Assembly (NCBI GenBank): GCA_015680685.1
Contig: MNCI01035854.1
Coordinates: 315,654 to 379,653, forward strand
DNA length: 64,000 nucleotides
Direction: 5' to 3'
Source: Gnetum montanum
Taxonomy: Eukaryota > Streptophyta > Gnetopsida > Gnetales > Gnetaceae
Below the pieces are notes generated by a model. The model was given only the letters and a program-made list of their open reading frames with translations, was not told the origin of the DNA and ran no database searches. Below, piece by piece: positions 46,867 through 58,330 of the stretch. Positions within the stretch are counted from its first letter, which is position 1, and each line of letters begins with the position of its first letter. The position numbers were made by a program, and so were the translations under genes.

Positions 46867-49025
46867 CTATCTTGGTTGAACTTTCTGAACATTTGTCTGA
46901 ACACTGCCACCGCTGGTTTTTGAAGCTTGTTTGACTACACTTCCTATTATGCTACTGGGCTTTGTTAGCCATGTGGTGCATAGAAACTGTTTAGTATTTC
47001 CAACATGATTACATATCAATCTTATCTTCTGACGTTCCCTCAACCATCTCACCATTATCTTCAATTGTTGTTTACTGTTCAATCCTTGGATTCCAGCATC
47101 CTACGAAAATTAGAGAAAACTAAAGTTAGTATTCTATCATTTCGAACAATACTATTACGAATAATATGCACCACATTAGTCTGTACTCTGTTAACAAATC
47201 GATTAACCAACATATCTATACAGTGGAAGAAATATAAATAAAGTTGAAATTCCATTATTCCTTCTCTATAGTTATTTTAAAGCTAGATACCAGAAAAATC
47301 ATCAGAAGCAGGTACATTCCATTCCATTCTATAAGCAAATTTTCATAAAATAAATTGAAATCAATAATATGACCTTTATTTCTGATTTAAACCAACTAAA
47401 TGCTCTCTATTGCATGTAACAAATATAAATCCTCAACAAATGTTATATTAATGCAACAAAAAATAAAGAACATTCTCTCAGAAGAGCCGCTACAAATATG
47501 GCACATATTTTAACACTCAGGTCATTCTTGACAAAATTGTAAAAGACATTGACAGCTGTAAGAAATCATACACACACGAAAAGAAATAAAAGAAATTCTC
47601 CTTTAAGGCCTAAAGCTAAACAGCAATAAGAAACATAAGATGTTTTCAAACTATGTAACATCCAAAAGATTGTTGTTATGTCTTTTTTTATATAGAGTAG
47701 AAGTTTATGGTTCAACATCAATGAGAAGCACATTTAAACATTTGATATTCTGAAAAAAAAAAGGGGGGGGGGGGGGGTTCGCGAAATAAGCGGTTTCCGA
47801 TCTCTTCTTTTTTTCTTTTTTTATTTAACACTTCGCAGTTTGTACCAAACAAGAATATTCACACTTCATCCAGCACTCCTTGAATAAATTTTAAAATAAA
47901 ATATATCTTATTACAAGCCTTAACGGTTAAATAACAAAGAAAATTAACAAGCCAACTTGAAAAGCAAATAGCCATCAGAAATGTGTGGATCAGAGGGTCA
48001 AGTATATAAACTATTCTTCTAAAATTCGGCAATTCAATAAAAGGCTATGTTTTTAATTATGCATTTTTGGAAAAACAATAGGTTTTTTGCCTTAATTTTC
48101 AGCCCCATGAACCGTTCCACTATTTGTGCAGTTTGATATCTATTGCATATTCACCTACAAACGTGCACCCAAAAAAAATCTGAGAAAAAACCAATATACC
48201 TATTCATTATAAATCTTTTAATCATATCAACGTATAATGGGCTCAAATATATTAGGGCAACGTCAGTTTTTATCTCCACAAGTAATCCCTACCGTTGACA
48301 TTTGTTCAGCCTTGAACTATACAACTTATTGACATTTGTTCAGCCTTGAAACATACAACTTAAACCTTAAACCCTAAACCAATTCCTGTATTTTTTTCAA
48401 TTGGCCTTTTCTAGGTTTCAAGGGATCTGTTTCACATGCAAATAGTCCTCAGCGATCTTTCTCACATCCTTGTCAAAGTTCTCAGTTCTATACCAATGTC
48501 TTCAGAAGCAAAACATGAACAACAATTCTCAGGAGGAAAACTAGGAGCTATAAAAGTATAAAAACCTTTATGCATAACAATAATTCAAATTGAAATCGTG
48601 TAACAACACCTGTTCGGTTTATTCTGCATTCCCCAATTCATTTTCTCGAAAACCCAGCAAACCTGAACAAGAAAACTTTACAACCCACCCGAAGATTTCG
48701 CACAACATCTTTCCAACGATATATTTCTGACAGTAAAATTAACAACATAATGAAATCCGTCAGGAGAACCTAGAGAAGAAACCCAGAAAATTTGGTGGCA
48801 TCAACTATCTCTTTTACTCAATCTCGCTTAACGATCAATAAATGGAAACAAATTTACCTTAACACGATCCCAGATTGCAGGAATAGTGAGAGGGCCTTGA
48901 CTTTGGATGACCTCAGGAAGGGCTTTGCTCATTTTTGCTGCCTGTTCAGGAGGGACTCTCAAATCGCACTCTCTCAGCGGTGGATGCTGCCGTCTGGAGA
49001 ATAATCTAACTGCTGTTGCGAACAT
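46867..49025 (-). CDS. Small, probably mitochondrial protein, 2 exons
   Basis: Exon 1 is 49025-48858 and exon 2 is 47100-46867 (minus). The donor is AAG/GTAAAT, the acceptor TTTTCGTAG/GATG, phase 0, giving 133 aa. Start chosen at ATG 49025; the frame extends two codons upstream without another ATG. The N-terminus (MFATAVRLFSRR) is basic and lacks acids, like a mitochondrial presequence. Exon 1 ends in LPEVIQSQGPLTIPAIWDRVK and exon 2 begins DAGIQGLNSKQQLKIMVRWL...ICNHVG. The helix-turn spacing suggests a winged-helix-like fold. I do not recognise the family by name. The C-terminal 30 residues are Ser/Gln-rich and look disordered. The intact splice phase and absence of stops over two exons argue for a real gene. 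Confidence 0.75.
47753..47777. repeat. A10-G15 homopolymer run in intron
   Basis: Ten A followed by fifteen G, within the 1.76-kb intron (47101-48857) of the small gene. The rest of that intron is AT-rich, with a 34-bp duplication at 48295-48362 (ttgacatttgttcagccttg). Confidence 0.9.
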
Positions 49026-49249
49026 TTTCAATATCCTCTTCTCCCTTTGCCAATGTTCAGCAGCTCTGCTACTTTCACCTGCAATGCACCCTTTTAAACT
49101 TTTGGCTTTGCCCCTAAAAGCTTATGGCACCCCCGGGACGAAAGCTAACAAAAAACAAAATAAGCAATTTCAAAAGAGAAATCACTTAAGAAAAAGTAAA
49201 CAAAACAAGCAATTTCAAAAGAGAAATCACTTGAAGAAAAAGTAGTATT

Positions 49250-50066
49250 AATGATAAAGCCTAATTATCATTGAAGTTGAACATTACAAGCAATAGAGCA
49301 TTTCATACCATAGTCAAATTCAGTATAGTTGGTGTTTTGATATCAGGCATCTAGACCACATTTCCAAATAAAGAAAATAATCTCAAATAAGAAGATTTTC
49401 CAGGCTTTTTGAAAGTGTCACTTAACATCATCTTTGAAGATACATAGAGGAAACTGACATAATGGTTAGGAATAAAAACTTGGAGAGATTGACATCACTT
49501 CCAAATTTGTCGAGAGAACGAGCAATCTCAAAAGACATACACAAAAGAGTCATCAGCTTGACAAATGGTGCATTTAGAGCAATCAACTCCTAAGAAGTGA
49601 AGCCTATGTCCAATGGGAAGACCTTGATGAATCAAGGACCAGAAAAAGAAATGGTGCTTAGGTTGGGCCTTGGAAGTCCAAACACAATCAAAAATAGCTT
49701 TCCAATGGTGATCCTCAAGATGCACACTCCATCTTCTATTTAAAGTGGAGAGTTGGAATTCTTGTGCATGAAACCAAGATTTGGCTTTGGAAAGGCGTAA
49801 AGAACGCGAAGGGGAGCCATCAGGCCAAAACCAATCATCATACCACGGTGTATTACTATGCAACTTAGGAACACCAAAGTTGGAGAGAACATGCTCAATG
49901 TGCTGGTAAATAAGAGTGTCTTGTCTTTGAAACCCCCATTTTACTTTGGCATGTTGCCAAGAGAGGATAGTAGAATCATTCCTAATAGTAAATAATTGAG
50001 CAACATGATGGAGATTGTGATCAGCAAAACAATTAGCTCTATGAGAGAATTCGTCATAAAGACAAC
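49250..50066 (-). mobile_element. L1-type LINE, 3' part (zf-RVT domain)
   Basis: The minus-strand frame entering from 50066 reads RRWSVHLEDHHWKAIFDCVWTSKAQPKHHFFFWSLIHQGLP and CTICQADDS, then after a stop DCSFSRQIW. This is the zinc-binding domain at the C-terminus of plant L1 reverse transcriptases. The left limit near 49250 is approximate; a short A-rich duplication lies at 49133-49245. The 5' continuation is at 62744-63660 across E1. Confidence 0.8.
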
Positions 50067-50918
50067 TGATGAAGCACCCAGTCACTGCGTTGACTGGGCC
50101 ACGTCGACAAAGCCTCGTTAATGCGGCCGCGTCGACGTGACCCCGTCAATGTGTCTTTCCAAGTGTCGATGTGTCCTTGTCATCACAGAGTTCATTTTCT
50201 ACTATAAATGTGTGCACCCGCCGCATTTATGGCACCTTTTGTTCAAGTTGTAGCAAAGCTCTTGCAGTTTTCTTTTGCAGAAGTTAGATTATTTTCCTAG
50301 TGCCCACTTACATAGTTCGAAGAGTGTACGGCTCTCTTTATTCGAGCGCTAATGTACCTGAGCCCATTGGCATGAACGGCAATAAAGACGAGCTGAACAT
50401 TCCTTGCAACATTTGAACTAGATTACTTAAGCATTAATATTTTAATACTTTAATAATTTTCATGCTTCTGTTATCGCTTTATAGTCACAGTACATTTTAG
50501 TAGTCCACGAGAACACATAAGCACAACCACCTCGAACATATGTTTGACACTTGGCAACCCAGTGACGCTTGACGTCTGGCAACCCAGTAGTGATTAGGAC
50601 ATGCTTGGGATGTGTACAGAGGGTGGGACCAGCTGCTTATGCTAGGATAGTCAAGCGATAGCATAGTGAAATCTTAGATTATCTAGCCTTTTTCTCCCTA
50701 TATTAGAAGAATTAAATATTAAGAATAAAAGAAAACACATAAAAAATCATATGCCTAGAATATCACAAGTGAGGTTGAAACGACAACGACCATTCTAACT
50801 AGGATTTTGATGGCTAGAATACTGTGCGTAAGTGCTCATAGTCTTTGGAATTCGACCAGATCGTGTGTAACGCTTGTGATTCGTATGGTTGGGCGTAGGG
50901 GTACCTCACCGCTCATCA
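50067..50918 (+). repeat. E1 5' LTR
   Basis: TGATGAAGC...GCTCATCA. U3 units ATGCGGCCGCGTCG and ACGTGACCCCGTCA at about 50120-50150, TATA (ACTATAAATGTG) near 50200. It differs from the 3' LTR by 15 of the first 100 bases, 14 of them transitions. Confidence 0.97.
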
Positions 50919-50919
50919 T

Positions 50920-50937
50920 TGGCACCGTTGCCGGGGA
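50920..50937 (+). promoter_or_regulatory. E1 primer binding site (tRNA-Asp type)
   Basis: TGGCACCGTTGCCGGGGA, one base after the LTR. It matches the complement of the tRNA-Asp 3' end (TGGCGCCGTTGCCGGGGA) at 17 of 18. Confidence 0.9.
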
Positions 50938-51005
50938 CTATTAGTCTTACATGCACTATCTAGCCTTAGCAAGATCCTCACTCACTTCGTTCAAACGGAC
51001 TCATT

Positions 51006-53560
51006 ATGTCAACAACTACTCACACTAAACGACTTAGGTAAGAGTACAATGCACTAAGTTATTTGTTGTTTAACACTAATATGTTTTCTTCTCACAGGCG
51101 AGACGAATCCAACCCACAAGTGCCCCAGGAATGTCGGGTGGTATATACTCATCCAGATGAGTATATACCCAGCTTCACCTTCATCCTGCATCAAAATGAG
51201 CAGATGCGATGGTGGGACATGGAGGGCAACGTTATATTGCCCCCTGATCGATCGGTTCTCGGAATGCTACTCCAAACTCTCACCAGATTGGGCATTCAAG
51301 ACCAAGTTGAGGAGTATATGATGGAGGATCACGATTATTGGGACTATTGTCCAAATGAGGTGCAACGTAAACAAGACCTGCAACAGGTTGAACACCATGA
51401 ACGAGCAAAGGGCAAACGGTCTAGTAACCCTTTGTCCTTGCAGACCCAACAGGATGATGAGGAACCTGTGCCTCGCAGTTCCCGTTCTTCCGCATCTTCG
51501 CCCCCCTGTTAGAACATCCAATCCATCATATAGAATAGAGGTTCAAGTCACCGGGAATTCCAGGATGCTAAGGGATCTCCCGAAGGAGATCATGGCAAAG
51601 GTGAAGATGGACGTGATGGTCAAGGTCTTCATCATGGAAGAGGAGGTGATCGACACAGTGGGGGTGCCAGTCCCTCCCCCTCTGCTCATTCCCCTCTTTC
51701 CACCTTAGCTTCATCAGGTTCTGAATCTAACCACAACCATCATAGGAGGGATCGTGATGATGATGATCGAGGAGGCCAACGGGGACGACGTGACCGAGGG
51801 CGTGAGCAGTCACAGGAGGATCACCATCACGAAAGGAGAGGTAGCAAAGACCATCACGAACATCATGGCCATCATCAAGACCATGACCTTGATGAACCAT
51901 TGCTTGCCACTCAAAGCATGCTCAACATAGCAGAGGCAATTCACATACCTACCAGGCATTTGCGAGATAGCCGAATCAAGCACCTTAATATGAACAACAT
52001 TCCTAGGTTTGAAGGGGGATATAACTATGATCCGCAAACTCACTTGCAAACATTTCATGATGTCTACACCCTGCAGAATATTGAAAATGAATGGCAGAAA
52101 CTCAAGCTGTTCCCCCGAACGCTCATCAAGGCAAAAAGCTGGTACTAATCTTTGAAGCTGGAATCGATCAAGCGATGGAATACGATGTCGGAGCTCTTCA
52201 ATGACAAATACCAAACTTACTCCATGGTGTCTAATCTGAGACGACAAATCCAGGGGTGGAAACAACGGAGCCACGAACCCTTGGATGCAGCCATGTGCAG
52301 ATTTACTCCTTGTTGCACCGATGCCTTGGTCATGGCTATTCTTAGCGAGAGCAGCTCCGCCATGTCATAAATGGGCTCCATTTCGAAACAAGGACCCTTG
52401 ACGTTTATGCTCAAGGACAGCTATCCGAGTTAAGGGCTCATCAGCTTCAACGATTAATTGAGCATGTAGCCAAGGAAGAGGGAGAACTACGGAAACATGA
52501 GAGTGCAGAGGAATATAATCGGGACCCTTCCATCCGAAAGAGGGAGGTCCGATTCTGTGAAGACGAGGAGGAGTCATCTCTGGATGTAGTAGTGAACAGG
52601 AAGACTTTACCCATACAAAAGTTCACTTCTGAAATTTCGACCAAGGTGGACAAGATGTGGGATTCTTTGGATGAAAAATTCCAAAGTGTTCTAAAAATCG
52701 TAGAAGAATCCAAAGAACAGAATAATGATCGGGATCGACGAAGGAGAAAAGAGGCTGAACGTGCTTACCACAAAGCTAAGGGCAAGGTTGCTACAGTGGA
52801 ACAAGTTGCAAACTCGGACACTGAGGAAGACGATGGCTGTGACATATGCCAGTACAAACATCCTAAGGGATGTTGCCCCGTGGTGTCACATTTGCAAGAG
52901 TCTAGGGTGTACGCTCTAAATCCTTGCTTAGCAAAAAGGCAAACACCCCAGAGATTGCCTTATCCCCAAGGTAGTTCCAGGCAATTCCACCAACAGCAGG
53001 GATATTATCCAAGTGGAGCTCTGCCACAATCGTATGAGCACTACCAGCAATGGCAGCACCCACAGTCGTGGGGGATGCCACCCCAAGGCAGCAGTACCCT
53101 TACTGATAGTCGAATCCTTATGGGTACTACGTTCAGCAGCCAATCTCCCCGCAGGACTCTTCTAGTCACACAACCTTCCAAAATCATTACTACCCTCCAA
53201 AATACATTCAGGCACAATCTCCGTCACCTAAGGGGGAAAACCCACATCTGCACTATCCTCCACCACCTCCTTGTGCCATACCTATCCATCAACCCTCAAC
53301 TCAACTACCCCTGCTCCGCCCATGCAGAGAGAAATATCTCCACAACCACACTAGCGTAATGCCACAAGGGCCGTCAATTTGCAACCAGCTTCTCAGCCAA
53401 GCGGGTCAGAATCAAAACCACGGAAACATTCCTTTTTCTGGCTAAATAACCTCAACACACCCTCACATTCACTTGTGGCTAGTGCCCCAATGTCTCCAAC
53501 TGCCTCTAACGCTCAATCCTTCAAGTGACCTTCGAACCAAACGTCTTCCGGGGTTCAAAT
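51006..53560 (+). pseudogene. E1 gag, frameshifted
   Basis: Possible start ATG 51006 (MSTTTHTKRL) followed by a 60-nt GT-AG intron (51038-51097) that restores the frame RRDESNPQVPQE; otherwise ATG 51081. That frame ends at 51510. After frameshifts the capsid core appears at 51900-52370 (IPRFEGGYNYDPQTHLQTFHD, LKLFPRTLIKAKSWY, LRRQIQGWKQRSHEPLDA) with a stop at about 52146. 52592-53000 is a Lys/Glu-rich helical stretch, then CDICQYKHPKGCCP, a Cys/His cluster perhaps replacing the knuckle. The tail (53000-53340) is Pro/Gln/Tyr-rich. Same layout as E4 gag. Confidence 0.8.
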
Positions 53561-53564
53561 CGTC

Positions 53565-55375
53565 ATGTTAACACATGTTGTGACGGACTGGATCAAGGCA
53601 AGTCATCTCCCTAGGAAATTGGCTAATCCAGGAAGCCCTCTCATATACCTTCAGCTGGCAAGCAACCAACCATGCAAAGCTCTTCTAGATTTAGGGTTAG
53701 GTGTCAACCTAATTTCACATGATATGTACAAGACTTGGAACTTGCCTCCGTTGAAGAAAAGCAATATTTGGCTCAAGTTGGCAGACCAATCCATTACTAT
53801 TCCCTTGGAATTGGTAGAAGATACTGTGATCACCGTTTGTGGGTGGTCATACCCTGCTGATTTCCTGGTGATCTGTGTTGATAATTGCAAAGGGGACTTC
53901 CCGATTATAATGGGAAGAGCATGGCTCAGCACGATGGATGCACATTTGGGACTCCAAGATCTCTCCCTTGAAATTTCCAAGGAAAATCCCTTTGGGAAGA
54001 TCGAGACAAAGTGTGTTCCATGCATCACGTACAATAACTCCAGGTGCAACTATGTGCAACAACTCTGGTCCGTTAAGCAAATATCTATTCAAACATGCAG
54101 TCAGTGTGCCGTCAAATCACAAATTCAACGATGTCTGTACGTAGCAACCACTAACCAAGAAGGCACCCAATGGCTGACCGTTGATTCTGATAGCCACACC
54201 CTATGCATGGAACCCTTTGAGAGCCTTGTATGTACCTATATGGGGAGCATGGATGAGTTGGAACAGGTCCATCAACAACTTTCCACTATTGATGATGCTA
54301 CTAATTGGGGAAAGCTGCAAATCCTTGAAAACTTTAAACAGGAGCCCCTAGAACTAAAACCCTTACCGGTCAATCTGGAATATGCATTCTTGCAAAACGG
54401 TAAACCGGTAATAATCAGTGCCACTCTTGCTCCTAAGCAAAAAAAAAAGTTGCTACGGATGGTGAACAAGTGGTTGACTACCTTTGCATGGTCATATCCT
54501 GAGTTAACGGGAATTGATCCTAGGGTATGCCAACATCGAATCTATATCGACCCTTCCATGAAGCCACAACGACAGCTGCAAAGACAACTGAATCCCAAAC
54601 TTAAACAAATCGTCAAAGATGAAATTGAGCAACTGCTGAAGGCGAGATTCATCTACCCCATTGCGGATAGCGAATGGATCAGCCCACTCGTGATTGTGCC
54701 AAAAAAAGATGGCAAATTGAGGATCTGTATCGATTTTCGATTACTAAATATGGCAACTTTTAAGGATCATTTTACACTTCCATTTGTGGACCAGGTGTTG
54801 GATACCATTTCGCGGCATTGTTACTATAGCTTCATGGATGGTTACAGTGGCTATAACCAAATCCAGATTGTGCCAGAGGACTAGGCCAAGACAACGTTTA
54901 CGAGTCCCTGGGAGACTTTCGCATACAGGAAGATGCCCTTTGGCCTATGTAATGCTCCTGCAACCTTCCAATACCTTGTCCTCAGCATCTTCCAACAGCA
55001 AATCGGCAATGGTGTAGAGGTTTTTATGGATGACTTCTCCACCTATGGAGCAACATTCGAGCAAGCCTTGGACCACCTTGAGTAAGTTTTGAAGCAATGG
55101 GTAGAAACTAACTTAAGGCTCAACTGGCAAAAAAGCCATCTGATGGTCCAAGAAGGCATTGTTTTGGGGCATCGAATCTCACAAGAAGGGATCGGAGTAG
55201 ATCCTGAGAAAATCAAGGTCATCCAACGAATTACCAATCAGCCAAAAACTATAAGGGATGTCCGGTTGTTTCTTGGACACACTGGCTACTACTGGCACTT
55301 CATCAAGAATTCTTCGAAGATCGCCAAGCCGTTGGTGGAGCTGACCAAGAAAGACACCCCATTTGTCTGAACTAG
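53565..55375 (+). pseudogene. E1 protease and reverse transcriptase
   Basis: Protease at 53600-54000: ALLDLGLGVNLIS at the active site, where this lineage usually has DLGAS, so A and S are replaced. Flap end FPIIMGRAWLS. RT at 54560-55360: FIYPIADSEWISPLVIVPKKDG, CIDFRLLN, DGYSGYNQIQI, a stop (TAG 54882), MPFGLCNAPATFQ, VFMDDFSTYG, a stop (TAA about 55083), LNWQKSHLM, GIVLGHRIS. One frame from 53565 to 55370 with only in-frame stops. Closest in the window: E2 10262-11725. Confidence 0.9.
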
Positions 55376-57127
55376 GAAATGTGAATCTGTGTTCCAAATG
55401 TTGAAACAAAAACTCATGGAGACTCCAATTCTACAAGCCCCTGATTGGTCCAGACCATTTCACATCATGACGAATGTGTCTAACTATGCATTCGGAGCCG
55501 TGCTCACACAGTTGGATGACCAGAAACACCCATATTACATCCACTGTGCAAGCCGAAGTATTGTGGGTGCTCAACTAAATTACACTACTACTAAAAAGGA
55601 ATTAATGGCAGTGGTGTTAGCCTTGAAAAAGTTCCAACACTATGTGCTCGAATACAAGGTGTTTGTGCATACGGACCACAATGTCATCCGGTTCCTTATG
55701 AACAAACCAACGGTGAGCCCCCATGTCATACGGTGGCTTGTGATCCTTCAAGAATTCAATCTTACTATGGTAGACAAAAAGGGAATTGAGAACATGGTTG
55801 CTAATCACTTGTCTCGGTTACGATGGGACAGCACAGAGGAGGAGAGCCCACTCTCTGACAATTCCCAGATGAACTCCTCTTTGCTGGAGCAATCGCGAAG
55901 GAGGCCCCCACAGAATCAAATTGGTTTGATGACATCCTTACCCATCTTCTTACACAAGAGCTCCCAAAGGAGTTGGATCATCGGAAGAAACAACAGTTTC
56001 TTCACAGAGCCAAGCACTTCATGGAAATTAATGGACACCTTTACAAGGTGTGCACGGATGACTTGGTTTGATGGTGCATCCCTAATGCAGATCAACTGCG
56101 CGTCCTCCAAGATGCTCATGAGGGCCCCTTGTGGGGGCCATTATGCAAGAAGATGCACGACCATTAAGATCCTACTCACAGGATAGTACTGGCCTACACT
56201 CTTCAGAGATGCTCAATGTTTCATCCGCTCTTGTGATCGATGTCAAAGAGATGGTGGGATGACGACAAGAATGGAGGGACCTCAATAGGGGATTCAGCCA
56301 CTCAAACCCTTCAACATTTGGGGCATCGACTTCATGGGCCCCATCGCACCCATATCAAACAGGAAGGCGCACATCATTGTTGCTATGAACTACTACACCA
56401 AGTGGGCAAAGGCAATAGCCGTCACCGACTGTTCCTCAACCACAGCCACACGGTTTGTTCAACAGTAAATCGTGAACAGGTTTGGAGTGCTGTGTGCACT
56501 CATTTCAGATAATGGCACTCACTTTACAGGTGTTACTTTTCATAAACTCATGCAGCGTTTGGGGGTAGAACATAAACTAACAACACCCTATCACCCCCAA
56601 GTCAACAAGCAAGCTGAAGTCACAAACCGGGAGATTACAAAAATCCTAACTAGGACAACTAGCAAATATAGGAGGGATTGGAGCACAAAACTTAACGACG
56701 TCCTTTGGGCCTACTACTCAACCTGGAAACTCCCTATAGGCTACTCCCCTTACGAGTTGGTGTACGAGAAACTACCAATGCTCCCGATTCAGGTAAAACT
56801 TCGAACACTGTCCACTAAAAGTGACTTAGGTCTTGACTTATCCCTAGCACAACAAGAACGACTCATCAACTTAAATGTGCTAAATAAAAATCGATTAGTA
56901 GCCCTATCATCAAATGAGGTGCATAAGGCATATAACAAACAACGCCATGACCTTAAGATTCGAAAGGTAACATTTCAACGGGGAGATAAGGTTCTCTATT
57001 GGAACCCCACACATGTGCCGCAATAGACCAAGTTTCAAACACTGTGGGAGGGACCTTATATTGTTTCTGAGACCTTTCCATCTGGAGCCTTACTCATACA
57101 CAAACCTGAAGACCCAACAAAAACATA
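55376..57127 (+). pseudogene. E1 RNase H and integrase
   Basis: RNaseH at 55389-55840: PFHIMTNVSNYAFGAVLTQLDD, KKELMAVVLALKKFQHYVL, VFVHTDHNV, GIENMVANHLSRL. Near 55880 the frame shifts; the HHCC part (DAHEG ... CDRCQRDGG) is in another frame with stops. The integrase core at 56300-57026 has IDFMGP, ISDNGTHFTGVTFHKLMQRLG and HPQVNKQAEVTNREI, so D, D and E are present, with a stop at 56467. The C-terminal part has KVTFQRGDKVLYWNP. No chromodomain is seen after it, as expected for Athila/Tat. Confidence 0.88.
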
Positions 57128-57392
57128 GTTGGTCAACATGCAACAATTAAAACCCTTCCATGAACTACACCAAACCAATGTCGCTACCACTTCGTGAAGT
57201 GGTCGACCACGTTCCATCTTTCGAATCTCCTCCTCCAAGCTTAGTCGTGGGGGAGATCGCTACCCATACTAAAATAGTTGTCTTGGCTTCTCAGGTCTTT
57301 TCTATATTTTTTGTTTTACACATTTTTGTTTTACACCATCGTTTTAAACAATATAAGGTCCCTCCCACAGTGTTTGAAACTTGGTCTATTGC
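57020..57392. repeat. Perfect 47-bp inverted repeat after integrase
   Basis: 57020-57066 (gcaatagaccaagtttcaaa...) is the exact reverse complement of 57346-57392, with 279 bp between. The left arm is the end of the integrase reading frame; the right arm lies in non-coding sequence. E2 has only the left arm equivalent (13525-13570). Confidence 0.97.
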
Positions 57393-58194
57393 CAAGCACA
57401 CCCCCTGGACAAAATCAATGTGAAAACGCCTAGGTCTTTGCATGGTATGGTTCCCAGTTGAAAAACAAAAAAAAGAAAAAACAAAACATGGGAATTCAAA
57501 GCACACCCCTTAGACCAACTATAAAGGGCTATAAGCACTAGTTATGGGACTTGTTCTGTCCCCTCTAACTAAAGCCCTTTCTCACTTCCTATATCTCACC
57601 CATTTTGGAATGGTGGTTGTTTTGTGACAGCACTTTTGTGTTTCAAGGGATGGACTAGTCTTAGAATGTTGATGCGAAGTCACTGAACGTGGTTGGTTTT
57701 GGTCTGGATTGAGGATGGATCCTACCGGGTCACTTAATCACAAACTTCACTAGGAACTTCATGTGACCACAATTAGGAATTCCATTTCACACGTTTCGTT
57801 CCCTTCCTCAGTTGCTCTTCGTTACTCACCTCACTGCCAATTTTATGTTTTGATCGTCTATCTTGGTTTGCTAGAACTTGTAAATCCTTCAACTGGCTCT
57901 TGTGGGTGTGAGTATTAACTTTTGATGGCCATTAATTAACCATGGGACCCACGGACTCCTATGTTGATGATCTGCAAGGGCACACAAGGCTGAAGCCTGC
58001 TATGGGGAGGGCTCACTTGGACATTCTTTGGTCCTGTTTATTAATCTCACACCCCCTTGATATAGTTGGTCAATCATTTCTATGCTGCCCATCGTGAGGC
58101 TCTTCATCCACCAAGTTCCATATTATAACATTCCCCTAACTCTGACTCCAGTTTTGTGCTAAAACTCATAGATTTGGGCCTTTAATTCATCGGT
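57128..58194 (+). other. E1 post-pol non-coding region
   Basis: T-rich start, the right arm of the inverted repeat, then a block (57520-58060) conserved with E2 14580-15150. No reading frame is shared between copies. Confidence 0.7.
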
Positions 58195-58330
58195 CAACAG
58201 TGGTCAACGTAGCTGAATAGCTACGTCAACGCGGCCCCGTATACGCAGCCGCCTATGCTTACGCAACCCCGTTTACGCGGCCCCGTCGACGCAGTGCCTA
58301 AACCGCTCTATATACGAGCATCCTGCTTTG
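58195..58330 (+). promoter_or_regulatory. Internal U3-like 14-bp array and TATA, E1
   Basis: Units ACGCGGCCCCGTAT, ACGCAGCCGCCTATGCTT, ACGCAACCCCGTTT, ACGCGGCCCCGTCG and ACGCAGTGCC run from 58230, followed by TATATA at 58309-58314. The E1 LTR U3 has ACGCGGCCACGTCG and ATGTGACCCCATCA (3' copy), the same unit. It probably drives the accessory ORF 460 bp downstream; this is inference from position and likeness to U3. Confidence 0.65.

Noticed and set aside
48360-48382. Telomere-like CCCTAAACC
   Set aside because: Only about one and a half units; too short to mean an interstitial telomere tract.
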